From Russula earlei (lineage: Eukaryota > Basidiomycota > Agaricomycetes > Russulales > Russulaceae): a DNA stretch of 18,683 nucleotides. The position numbers and the translations under genes were made by a program. Every line of letters starts with the position of its first letter. The first letter of the stretch is position 1. The stretch lies in contig JAGFNK010000905.1 of the NCBI GenBank assembly GCA_025769875.1, forward strand, positions 1 through 18,683, read 5' to 3'. This document shows positions 1 to 8,600 of the stretch, one piece after another. The notes under the pieces were generated by a model that did not search any database, was not told the DNA's origin, and saw nothing but the letters and a program-made list of their open reading frames with translations.

Positions 1-929
1 GGCAATGATGATATGTCCATGTAGATTTTAAGCCATCCTTGGGTGAGTTCTTTCTGGAAAATGTCGTCCATCATAGTTTGGAAGGTTGCTGGGGGTTGGT
101 TAATCCAAAAACATTACTGTCGGTTCAATAGTCCATCACTGGTTTGAAGGTGGCTTTCCATTCATCTCCCTCTTTGATTCTAATGTTGTTATAGCCCCAT
201 CTGATGTCGAATTTGTTGAAGAGTTCTTTGCCTGCCAAGGCATGTATTAATTCTGGGATTAAAAGAAGTGGGTAGATGTTAGGTATTGTCCATTTGTTTA
301 GATTTCTATAATCTTGTACTGGTCAAAACTTGCCATCCTTCTTCTTAATCAGGAAGAAGCCGCTTGCATATGGCAAGTTGGATCTTCTGATTTGTTTCAG
401 TCATAGATTTTGTTTCCAGGAATTTCCCTTGCTCCTCTTTTTCTTTAGGTGAGAGGGGATAAACTCTACAATGATTGTTGTGGGGGTGTCTGGTTTAAGA
501 TCAATGGTGTGGTCCCATTTTCTCAGTCCAGGGAATCTCTCTGATTCCTGTTTCCATGAAGACTTGACCATATGTGTGATATTGAGGGGGGACTATTTGT
601 TGCCAGGTTAGTTGTTTTGTTTCAATTTGTGATTCTGCTAATTGTTGTGCAATTGTAGTCTTTTGTAGTTGGGTTGCATCCAAAGTTTGTCACCTTCTTC
701 CCATTCGGTAAGACTTTTTATCCAATCTGGTGTTTCTTGGTCTCCAGATAGGATTATCCTTCCCATTAGTGTCCCCTTGGTCCAGTTAATCTTAGGGTTG
801 TTGACTCAAGGAAAGGGTATCCTAAGATCAGTTCGTCTTGTCTGATATCTGCTATGAGGAATTGGTGTTTATTCCTCTGTCCTAGTGTTTTAGTTCTAGG
901 TCTACCACTTGGGTGATCCTTCCCAGGCA
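1..929 (-). pseudogene. G1 Ty3/gypsy pol, end of protease plus first part of reverse transcriptase (degenerate, runs off window)
   Basis: Read on the minus strand, this is the part of a Ty3/gypsy polyprotein after the protease active site. Visible blocks in order are LILGYPFLES (about 788-817), the pre-RT linker VPPQYH (about 575-592), GFFLIKKKDGKF and PVQDYRNLNKWTIPN (about 290-362), and FDIRWGYNNIRIKEGDEWK (about 150-210), ending at the YMDD region at 12-23. These are standard reverse transcriptase fingers and palm motifs of gypsy elements. The reading frame changes several times: near 885, near 684, in the 490-360 stretch, and near 120. A TGA at 323-325 replaces the expected Arg between KF and PVQDYR. 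The YMDD box has lost one base. RNase H and integrase would lie before position 1. The region joins the protease at 1764-2098 once solo LTR A is discounted. The assignment is firm; the exact lesion positions are approximate. Confidence 0.9.
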
Positions 930-934
930 ATTAG
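930..934. repeat. Left target-site duplication ATTAG of solo LTR A
   Basis: ATTAG directly precedes the TGT end of solo LTR A and is repeated exactly at 1764-1768 after its ACA end. A 5-bp duplication is the usual size for LTR retrotransposon integrases. Confidence 0.88.
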
Positions 935-1198
935 TGTATGAACCAAGGCCAGGTCCTGGCCATAGATGGTCCTATTTCACTCAAGAAAGACCTCTCTCAT
1001 TTTGCATTACCAACTCCCTTCCATTTTCTGGGCTATCCCTCCTGCAGTGCAAGATATCGCTATTGCAAAGGCACTATAAACATGACCAGGCACCCATTTC
1101 CTAATCGGGTAATCATCGCGTGGCAGCCACATGGTCACCCAGCCACCAGGAACCCGAAACAGCAGCACAAACTCTTAGAAACCATTGCATAACTCATC

Positions 1199-1299
1199 TG
1201 ACATCATCAAGGCTCCAATGACATCATGGCTGACTGAGCGACCCCACAGTGACCTCATAGGCTCACTAAGCGCTCCACAGTGATATCATAATGATGTCA
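1199..1299 (+). promoter_or_regulatory. Cluster of TGACATCAT-like sites in the U3 of LTR A
   Basis: Near-identical nonamers occur at 1199-1207 and 1219-1227 (TGACATCAT), 1250-1258 (TGACCTCAT), 1281-1289 (TGATATCAT) and 1291-1299 (ATGATGTCA, the reverse complement). Start spacings are 20, 31, 31 and 10 bp, close to whole helical turns. The G2 LTR keeps the same array (about 17130-17240). The core resembles a bZIP/CRE half-palindrome. A role as a U3 enhancer is inference. Confidence 0.5.
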
Positions 1300-1436
1300 T
1301 CGCCTCCACAATGATCAGTAATACGCTCAGTAAGCCTGAAACTTGACACAAGCAAGTTTATGCCTCTGTAGTCCTATTGGATGGTACCAAAGAGTCTAGA
1401 ATAGTCCCAGTTCTTTGTAATCGACCCTGCACACTG

Positions 1437-1454
1437 TATAAAAGCCCCAATAAA
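1437..1454 (+). promoter_or_regulatory. LTR A TATA box and adjacent AATAAA signal
   Basis: TATAAAA at 1437-1443 is followed by AATAAA at 1449-1454. This is the compact U3/R arrangement expected in an LTR. The TATA is conserved as a TATATAA variant in the G2 LTR near 16991. Confidence 0.6.
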
Positions 1455-1763
1455 GTATGGCAGTCATCAGACTGTCCATTTGTGATACTCTCATCCTCTG
1501 GGTACTCCCCTGCGACCACTCAGTTTAAAGATTCCCCTCGCCTCCAAGGTACTCTTCAACGACCGCCTTGTCTAAAGCCCCTTTGCTGCACTGGCCTCCA
1601 GTCTTCGCCTCTGCCTCTTGCAACACCTACCAGTCCCTATCTGGTACCTCCTCGTCATTTGGCTTGTCCTCCTGTTCAACGCCACCTTCGCCCCGTACCA
1701 CCTGTTCCGACCTTTGCCCACCTGCTCCTGAGTCCTTAGTGATCAGCAGTACATGTCTCGACA

Positions 1764-1768
1764 ATTAG
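1764..1768. repeat. Right target-site duplication ATTAG of solo LTR A
   Basis: This is an exact copy of 930-934, immediately after the ACA end of LTR A. The 5 bp are also part of the G1 protease coding sequence. Confidence 0.88.
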
Positions 1769-2093
1769 GGGTGTTGTCAACATTCTTCACTGTCCTGGGT
1801 ATCGACAATTTTTGTGTTTTTAGTTGAAGTTCTTTAGTTAACTTTGGGGAAATAAAGCATTCAGTTGCTCCACTGTCAATCAATGCAATTTTCTTTTTGG
1901 CTTTCAAGGTTCCAATGTACATTGTCAAGTTTACCTGCATTGACTTTCTGGTAGTATTATATACATTGGTGGTACCTAAGGCCCGAGCACTTGCTGTCAT
2001 GAACCATTCTCTGGAGAGAGCCCTTGAAGGACCCTTCCTTATAGGAGGAAACCCAGCCTCTATGGTGTCACCCTGTTCACACGAGCAAAAGGG

Positions 2094-2098
2094 GTGAG
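2094..2098. repeat. Left target-site duplication GTGAG of LTR-like element B
   Basis: GTGAG here is repeated exactly at 2944-2948, bracketing the non-coding block between G1 protease and gag. Confidence 0.7.
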
Positions 2099-2357
2099 TA
2101 GAGGTGTCCACAATATCGCGCGTGCATTGTTGCGCGAGCGATTCTCAGCACAATCGACATACAGCAAGCCCCACTTAATGGCAACCCTTCTAGCAATAAA
2201 GGACAGTATTAGGGCCCTTCTAGGGACCCTTTAGGACGACTCTGGGTGCTCTACAATGGGTACTAACCTAGTATCAAAGACTCCACAACATGTTATTAGA
2301 CCAACTCTAATAACTATAGAATGAACTATAAAGCAATACTGAGGACCTTATTAGAAG

Positions 2358-2386
2358 TATTAGGGTCGACTCTAAGGACCCTAATA
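2358..2386. repeat. Perfect 10-bp inverted repeat just upstream of a TATATAA in element B
   Basis: TATTAGGGTC (2358-2367) and GACCCTAATA (2377-2386) are exact reverse complements around a 9-base loop. TATATAA follows at about 2391. Confidence 0.6.
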
Positions 2387-2563
2387 GAGCTATATAAGGC
2401 CCTTACAAGATAACACTATTCCCTAACCACACTCCAAGTCCTCAAATGACCGGCCCTAAACTAACTAACAGGAAATGAATCAGGTGCTTGCACGTGCACT
2501 AGAACAGCAAACATGTGGACAATGAAAGCTCTTACTCATCAGGAAAAGCCTTCTTACTCAGCA

Positions 2564-2597
2564 GCTTACTGAGCATGACTGAGTGTGCTCAGTAAGC
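2564..2597. repeat. Perfect 12-bp hairpin in element B
   Basis: GCTTACTGAGCA (2564-2575) pairs exactly with TGCTCAGTAAGC (2586-2597) across a 10-base loop. The half-site CTTACTCAGCA/CTTACTGAGC recurs several times between 2530 and 2625, and a related GCTCAGTAAGC occurs in LTR A near 1335. Confidence 0.65.
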
Positions 2598-2679
2598 GCA
2601 CTCCGACTTCTTACTCAGCACTCTATTGTGCTTGATAACAAGGTTATGACTTGTTCTCTATTTATCAGTTCTCTTGTAG

Positions 2680-2698
2680 TATATAAGTGCTCAATAAA
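2680..2698 (+). promoter_or_regulatory. Element B TATA box and AATAAA signal
   Basis: TATATAA at 2680-2686 and AATAAA at 2693-2698 lie in the same order and spacing as in LTR A. They are directly upstream of the sequence the two LTR families share. Confidence 0.55.
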
Positions 2699-2943
2699 GT
2701 AGCGGACAGTCCTCAGACTGTCCATTTGTTTACGGCACTCTCCATTCCTGGGATACTCCTTTAAGGGCCATCCCCTTGTGACTATCCTGGCCTCCTCTCT
2801 GCGTGATTGCTCTACTCTCACAGTAACAGTGCCTCTCTGGTATTTGTTACTACTCTGGACTTTACTTCTCGCCCACGCCATCTTGGACGTCTATCGACTC
2901 ATCTTCGAGCTTATCCCTCCCTCTTGAACTGGATAGTTCAACA

Positions 2944-2948
2944 GTGAG
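2944..2948. repeat. Right target-site duplication GTGAG of LTR-like element B
   Basis: This exact copy of 2094-2098 sits immediately after the ACA end of element B and before the gag 3' end. Confidence 0.7.
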
Positions 2949-2969
2949 TCTTGACACTTGCCAATATGC

Positions 2970-4661
2970 TCAGGCATCTGAAAAATCCTTCTCCTCGTTG
3001 TTATCAGCTTCTCCAGTCAGCATTTTAATGAACTCTTCCCTTTCCTCCTTAGAGAGGGCTTTAGCAGCCTTTGCGACTTTAGCAGTCGCACTTTCTTCGA
3101 CAATTTCAACAACGGAGGATTTGGATGTGGTGGTGGTCACCTCTGCTGCACATGCACGTGTTGTTTCACGTTTCGGTTTTGTGGGGCAGTCTCTGGTGAG
3201 GTGTCCTTGCTTTGAGCAATGAAAACACCTGCCCTCAGCACGATGTTTCTCCTTGTCGGCTTTGGTGATGGCTTTGTGTGCCGTGCCGGCACTGGTGTCC
3301 ATCATGTTCAGGTCACAAGGTGGAAGACAAGTGCGGGGCACGGTGGCATTATTGGTGGTGTTGCCGTGTGTGCCCCAGGTGGAAAGGCAAGCCCAGGGGC
3401 AATTTGGATTTGTGTTGCGGTTGTGAGTGTTGGTGTGGTCAGTGAGGACTGTGCGTTTATGCATCCAAATGCAGTGTTGCTTCTGGGCACCAGAAATCCA
3501 CTCTTGAAATGTGACAGGGTCTTCTTGGCTAATGATAGCTTCGACCAGGGGTTTGGGGAGGCCACATGCGAACAGCCTCATGACCATTGGGTCATCGGTA
3601 TGCAGGGATCTGTGGTGCGCGAGCAGTTCAAAATTGGCAATGTACTCATCAAGATTATTTTCTTTCATCTTGAGTTTGTGTAATTGGTCTTGTGCATGTT
3701 CATGTTTGGCATAGTCAGTGAATGCTTGTTTGAATTGTTGCTCCATAGCCTGCCAGGCAGTCAGCCCAAAGGGGATTTCATCTGGGTCAAGCATGACTTT
3801 TTCAAGCCACTAGTCCATGGCTTCAACCCAGCCATCGACTCATGGCCCTTCCATTAATGACAAGAAATAGGCACACTTTTTGATGGGATTTTGGGCAATC
3901 TTGCTGTCGAAGTTCATCCTCATAAGGCATTGGAACATGGTGAGGAATGCATGGGTGCGCACACGATCGCTGTTGAATGCTTTTGGGGGAACTCCTTCAA
4001 GTTTCCCGTTGTCCAAAGGGCGTGCGTTGCAATCATGGTAGGCATATGTGTCATAATCGTTGGGGTCTGGGCTAGGGGGTCTTCTTCTGCGACCTCTGAA
4101 ACCTTGGAACAGAGAAGGGCATGGATATGCCTGTGCCGTTCCGGATGATGCAAGTTGCTGTGGTATTTGCATGGGTGGTTCTTCTGGTTCATCAGCCACG
4201 ACGAAAACTTGCACCATCGTCTTAGGTTCTTGCTCCATGGGTTTGGCAGGTGCAGGTCCAGGGGTTGGGGTGCATGAAGGGTTCTTAAAGTTAGGGATGG
4301 GCTCACCTGACTTGATGAGCTGTTCCATATCAAGGCCTTTGAGGGGGTCATTGACCAATCCAAAAGCTGAGCATGTGACGTGATAGGCTTCAAAATAGTC
4401 TTCACGGTGTCAGATTTTGAACCAGATGCCATAGAGGGTCCCAAGGCCAAACTTGGCCTTTCTGTAAACAGTGTAATACCCAGTCCAGGGTACGCTGTTT
4501 ATTCCTACTCTGAGAAATTGAGCGTTCTCTCTAAATGCTTCCGGGATGAGTACATTGTCGATGTCTGGGTTCAGCTTGAAGGGGCATTTGAGCTTTTTCA
4601 ATCCTTCCTCAGTGGGTTTTCCTTGTTCTTTGAACCTCCAGTCTCTAGCCATGGAAGTCAT
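2970..4661 (-). pseudogene. G1 Ty3/gypsy gag (capsid-nucleocapsid), with three in-frame stops
   Basis: One uninterrupted minus-strand frame of 564 codons runs from an ATG at 4661 (MTSMARDWRFKEQGKPTEEG) to the stop at 2970. It is broken only by TGA at 4410-4412, TGA at 3840-3842 and TAG at 3810-3812. The middle carries a capsid-like retrotransposon gag region (AWQAMEQQFKQAF, then LDEYIANFELLAHH, about 3600-3760). The C-terminal part has a CCHC zinc knuckle, CFHCSKQGHLTRDC, near 3180-3225. An acidic, Lys/Ala-rich tail ends EEKDFSDA. Gag proteins package element RNA in virus-like particles. The N-terminal 84 codons precede the first stop. The frame has no indels, so base substitutions alone inactivated it. 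It follows the G1 leader and LTR and precedes the protease, which is normal gypsy order. Confidence 0.9.
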
Positions 4662-4730
4662 TTTGACAAAAACAGTGTATTCGGGGGTGGATGCGTGTGT
4701 ACGCGTTCAGGGTCAAGGGTTCAAAGAGGG

Positions 4731-4741
4731 AAGCTTGTTCT
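4731..4741 (-). other. Putative G1 primer-binding site (possible self-priming type)
   Basis: On the minus strand AGAACAAGCTT lies 2 bases after the proposed LTR end. It is exactly complementary over 11 nt to AAGCTTGTTCT at 5019-5009, about 35 nt downstream of the LTR TATA box, where the transcript may begin. Tf1/sushi-type elements prime reverse transcription with an 11-nt 5' end of their own RNA. This match fits that scheme, but it depends on an unmeasured transcription start. Confidence 0.4.
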
Positions 4742-4743
4742 AA

Positions 4744-5302
4744 TGTCACCAACTGGGGGCAGTGTCGCTGACAAATCCATTCACATGCAAGTCATATGCA
4801 CTGAGTCAAGCGAGAACTAGAAGTTCTCGTGAGATTCAGGGATCTCGGTGATGATACTGCCAAGGCAGATATGTACCACAGAAGAGAGAAAGAGATGATA
4901 AGTCTTCGCTTTTGAAGACTTAGAGGATTGAGAAAAGTTTTTGGGATGATTGCTTGATTGCTTGCAAGCCTACAAGTTCCAAAGTGAGAATCCAGTGATA
5001 TTCACAGGAGAACAAGCTTGAGGCTTGTTCTTGTCAAGTAGCAGTCTTATATACATATGGAATGAGTCATGAAAACATGCAGGAAACATGAGACGTGTCT
5101 GGGTAGGCTTGCCTGGTTGCCGGTCCAGTCCGATGTACCGGTTCTTGTGACATTGGATGCATCAAGTAGTTTGTTGAGGACTGGGATTGAAAAGAAAAGA
5201 GGGGATTGCAGTATGGCCATCTGAACAATGGGTATCCCAAGTTTGAGTTAGTTTCAGTGGCTTGATGAAAAAAATATGGTTCATTCAGATATTCCTGTAA
5301 CA
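4744..5302 (-). mobile_element. Probable 5' LTR of gypsy element G1 (about 559 bp)
   Basis: On the minus strand the block begins TGTTACAGGAATATC (5302) and ends TTGGTGACA (4744), giving TGTTAC/GTGACA termini. It lies directly upstream of the G1 gag leader and carries a minus-strand TATA (GTATATAAG, 5046-5054) pointing towards gag. Two hairpins lie downstream of the TATA box: AAGTCTTC/GAAGACTT (4900-4921) and AGAACAAGC/GCTTGTTCT (5009-5031). The partner LTR is outside the window, so the ends are unconfirmed. An alternative inner end is 4763, also TGT/ACA. The base composition is unlike the flanking gag. Confidence 0.6.
5046..5054 (-). promoter_or_regulatory. TATA box of the G1 5' LTR
   Basis: GTATATAAG on the minus strand faces gag and precedes the LTR hairpins and the 11-nt segment complementary to the leader. 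Confidence 0.55.
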
Positions 5303-5357
5303 TGCTGTCTAATGCCATTGATGGCCATTTTTTGGTGGATTGGACATGTGTTGTCCA
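5303..5357. other. Short spacer between G1 and the hAT element
   Basis: These 55 bp of non-coding sequence may be old host DNA. 5303-5307 (TGCTG) would be one copy of the G1 target duplication; the other copy is outside the window. 5350-5357 (GTTGTCCA) would be the left 8-bp hAT target duplication, but its partner was not found. Confidence 0.4.
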
Positions 5358-5381
5358 TAGTGATGTGCAAGGCTCAGCTCC

Positions 5382-5501
5382 AAGCCGTCAAGCCCCAGCT
5401 ACCAAGCCCTAGAAGCCCAAGCCGAGCCAGGCCTTACAGCCGGCTTTGGAGGGCCCATGGCCCAGCTGCGCTCGATGAAGCCCAAGCTGGGCCCTCAAGC
5501 C
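5382..5501 (+). repeat. Subterminal AAGCC repeats of the hAT element
   Basis: AAGCC occurs at 5382, 5390, 5404, 5413, 5419, 5478 and 5497, all in the same orientation, inside a GC-rich block at the 5' end. Clustered short subterminal motifs are the usual transposase-binding sites in hAT elements. Binding here is inference. Confidence 0.55.
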
Positions 5502-5670
5502 ACAGCTTTATAGTGTTAACGTGACGCAACATGTTGACCTTAATCATGTGCTCAAATTTTAATTCAGAGTTCCGCATTTTTTTTTCCCATCCATCCATGC
5601 TTGTGCTGCTTTTCTGCCATGAAAATACTGCCCAAACACAAGAATCATACTATTCCCACTGTCACTGAGG

Positions 5671-8600
5671 ATGTCAACAAATATTGCTTCATCAGCACCT
5701 CACCCAAAATTGTTACTGACAGCATCAAGAAAGCTTCTTGATGCCTCCAATTCAGTGGCACCCACACTCTCTGCCCATAAACATGCTATTGAAGTGAAGC
5801 AAGCCAGTGATGAAGCTGCTAAACGACACCAAGCATCCTTGTCTGTGGCATCAGACCTGCCAATACCAACATCAACTCCTTCATCACCACCTGTCACAGA
5901 TGCTCAAGATATCTCTTCTGATTCAGATCATGAGAGCCAACAACCTCATAAGTGTTTCAACATGCACAGCAGATTGTAAACTAATTGATGTCGAATTACA
6001 ACAGGTAGAAAAAAATCATGAGTCCACGCAGCAGTTACTGATGATGAGAACCCTGCATCAACCAAGAAAGTCCCACAACCTGTGAGCAGCCTGCCTATTG
6101 AGACTGCGCAAGGTGCGTTGAACCAACAAGTGCATTTTTAGAGTCATCTAATCTATTCTACAGTTCATGAAGAGACCCCAATTTGGGTGGATGTGCTTGA
6201 TGTTGATGGCTTCCTTGCTGACGTCGACGTTCAAGCTGTCCCTGAAGGACTACTCTCAAAGATCATAGTCATGATGTTGACCATTTCTTCTCACCATCAT
6301 ATCAGAACAAGAGCAAGAATTATCGAAACTGTTGCATATGCTTGTGAGCACAATCTGCTTCTTACAAGCTTTGGTTGTCATCCTCATTCAATTTAGCAAA
6401 AAGTCTGCTCAACATCCTGTGTCCCTGGTTGCTGACATGACTACGCTGAGACAACACATGCAATCAAGCCATAAGGTATGTCAATTTAGATATCGGTACA
6501 CATAATGACTAATGCAATTGCATCCTTGTAGGCGGTGTATCAGAAATGGGCGGAAACCAATTGTTTCCTATCAATGCTACCCAAGGATGCTGAGAACCGC
6601 CGTAAAGATGCAGAGACCAATAATCAGTCATGCCTTGACCCATATCCTCAGGAGAAACCACAGAACACAATTCCATATACTGATGAGCTTTTCCGCAATG
6701 CAGCCATTGAGTGGCTCATGTCTACCAATCAGGTATGCAAAGCTAACTTCTTGAACTCTGTATTACTTCTTATGAAAATCACAGCCAATCCAAGCCTTCG
6801 AACACCCATCATTTCAGAATATGATTCATGTAGCATCCCATGTGACCAATGGAGTTAAAATCCCCAATCGCTGCCAAACTCGACAGGCTATCATTGATAC
6901 ATTCAAGTGGCAGTTGACAGCACTGCATGACAGGTTAAATGTATAAGAAACCCCACAGCATTCCCACTGTTTTTTTCTAACAACTTTACTCTAGAGTGAT
7001 ATGGTAAAGGGCAAAGTAAGCCTGACATGTGATGCGTGGCAGGCCTCTAACAGTGATGGATACCTTGCGGTGACCGGATCTTGGATAGAGGAAGTAAATG
7101 ACAAGTGGCAAATTCAAAGTGCACTACACGGCTTCATGCAGCTGAACAATGCACATAACGGGACACACCTTGGACAAGCACTCTTCAAAATTGATTGTAT
7201 CACATCTCCATATCGGCCAGAAAGTAAGTGTCAGACACTAAGAAGGGCATCATCTCAATTTATTATCTAGATTGGATAGGTGACATGTGACAATGCGACG
7301 AACAACACCATGTTGGTTGAGTTCACCAAACACATTCTGGCATATAACAGAAAAGCTTTTGATGTGAAACACCATCATATCCGGTACGCTCACCTGTGTT
7401 GTTCCTCAGAGAAGAGTATGCTAATACTAAATTAGCTGTCTCGCACATATCATCAACCTAGCGACGCAAGAAGTGATATCCACATACAGCAAATTGAAAC
7501 ATTACAATCCTGCTGAGCCTGAGGCCAATCTTACCGGGGTAGAATGTGATGAGGTGGGACTGGTGTGAGCAATCTGTGTGAAGGTGCAGCCTCACTATTC
7601 ATGGTCATTTTCACCTTGACATTGGTTGTTGGTAGGCTTGCTCTTCAGCAAAATGTAAACAACTTTTCATTGATATTCAAAAATGGGGTGGAGTGAAGAT
7701 TGTCCACCAACTCCTGATTGACATGGCTGTGTGCTGGTCTTCAACATACGTCATGACCTCATGGGCTGAGGCAACACATCCAGTACGTGATGTGTTTCAT
7801 GCAACTAAAGACCACACTAACAAATTGTAGTTTGTTGACACATTCATGTACAAGATTGGACGAGAGGAGAAGGATCTCATGAGATGTCAGAAGATTGATG
7901 ATTTGCAGCTCTCGGATGACGAATGGGGAAACATTCGATTATTCAATGATCTTCTTGCTGTAAGACGTGTTGCAGCTAATCTTTGACTTTTGCTGACATT
8001 GTCTAGCACGCCGATAATGCACAGCAGGCATTTTCATCAGATCAGGCAATGACACTTCATCTTGCATTACCAGCTCTTGAAGTGTTACACAAGGCTTGGT
8101 CAAAATGTGCTAAGCATGCAAAATATCTTAAAATTGTGCCTGCACTGAAGGCTGGCTTGGCGAAGATTGAAGAATACTATGATCACACTGCTGAATGTGA
8201 TGCATATACATTTGCTATGTGTTCAATGACTTCCTGCCTCCTGTTTGATATCCTAATAATTTGTTTTAGTACTTGCCCGTCACAGAAAACAGAACATATT
8301 TGCAAATACTGGGGTGACAATAAGTTGGAAAGTATACTTGAGAACACTGAAGAAATGGTCAGTGAATATATTTTAGGGGATGTCATGAGTGCTTACCGAA
8401 CTATTTCTGCAGTACAAGAAGCGCTACTTTGAGATGTATGGCAACAATTCAGCACTGGCACCATTACAACAAACAGGCAAGTCTGCAATGCACAAGGTCA
8501 GCATACTAATCCATGAGTTGTCTGACAATGAAGATAAAGATGGCGTTGAGTCTAGTACATCTCCTGTTGCTGCCAATGACCTACGCACACCATGGCGCAA

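Larger units (their letters stand above)
935..1763 (+). mobile_element. Solo LTR A (829 bp), family of gypsy element G2, inserted in the G1 protease
   Basis: The unit begins TGTATGAACC and ends TGTCTCGACA, so it has TGT...ACA ends, and it is flanked by exact ATTAG duplications. It has no coding content of its own. The same sequence occurs reverse-complemented at 16667-17499, about 90% identical by eye, where it is the 3' LTR of a chromovirus. A TATA box (1437-1443) and an AATAAA signal (1449-1454) place the transcription start in the plus direction, opposite to the host element G1. Removing it rejoins the two halves of the G1 protease region at codon level, so it arrived after G1. A solo LTR normally arises by LTR-LTR recombination that deletes the interior. 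Confidence 0.92.
1764..2098 (-). pseudogene. G1 Ty3/gypsy pol, aspartic protease segment
   Basis: The minus-strand frame encodes a retropepsin-like segment with IALIDSGATECFISPKL, where DSGA is the catalytic Asp motif (codons near 1870-1885), followed by a conserved-looking VKNVDNTPN stretch (about 1769-1795). Cleavage of the Gag-Pol polyprotein is the known role of this domain. The domain is split. Its downstream half continues at 929 after solo LTR A, and its upstream side abuts LTR-like element B at 2099. Taking out one copy of each target duplication leaves an open frame across both junctions, which supports one ancestral element. The leading CSCEQGDTIEAG part is ordinary linker between gag and protease. 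No stop is seen inside this segment. Confidence 0.87.
2099..2943 (+). mobile_element. LTR-like element B (845 bp, probably a solo LTR) at the G1 gag-pol junction
   Basis: This non-coding block is flanked by exact GTGAG duplications and ends TTCAACA, a usual LTR end. Its left end reads TAGAGGTGTCC rather than TG, which is irregular. It contains TATATAA at 2680-2686 and AATAAA at 2693-2698, followed by a stretch shared with LTR A (AGACTGTCCATTTGT near 2716-2730). It is therefore a related but distinct LTR family read in the plus direction. It also holds two perfect hairpins (2358-2386 and 2564-2597) and a second TATATAA near 2391. Removing it joins gag to protease without extra sequence. The left boundary rests on the duplication alone. 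Confidence 0.75.

Noticed and set aside
913..1739. Open frames inside solo LTR A (plus strand)
   Set aside because: The same sequence in the G2 LTR does not preserve these frames as a protein, and LTRs are non-coding. They are chance frames.
2112..2155. CpG-rich imperfect palindrome at the left of element B as a terminal inverted repeat of a DNA transposon
   Set aside because: The pairing is local (10 of 12 bases within about 30 bp) and has no counterpart at 2943. The 5-bp duplication and ACA end favour an LTR.
4737..4752. TGGTGACATTAGAAC on the minus strand as a tRNA 3'-end primer site for G1
   Set aside because: I cannot match it to a specific tRNA acceptor end, and it overlaps the better TGT...ACA LTR end. 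The 11-nt self-complementarity is more specific. It is not excluded.
3219..4820. Long plus-strand open frames opposite G1 gag
   Set aside because: They are antisense shadows. The minus strand carries gag with a zinc knuckle in one continuous frame.
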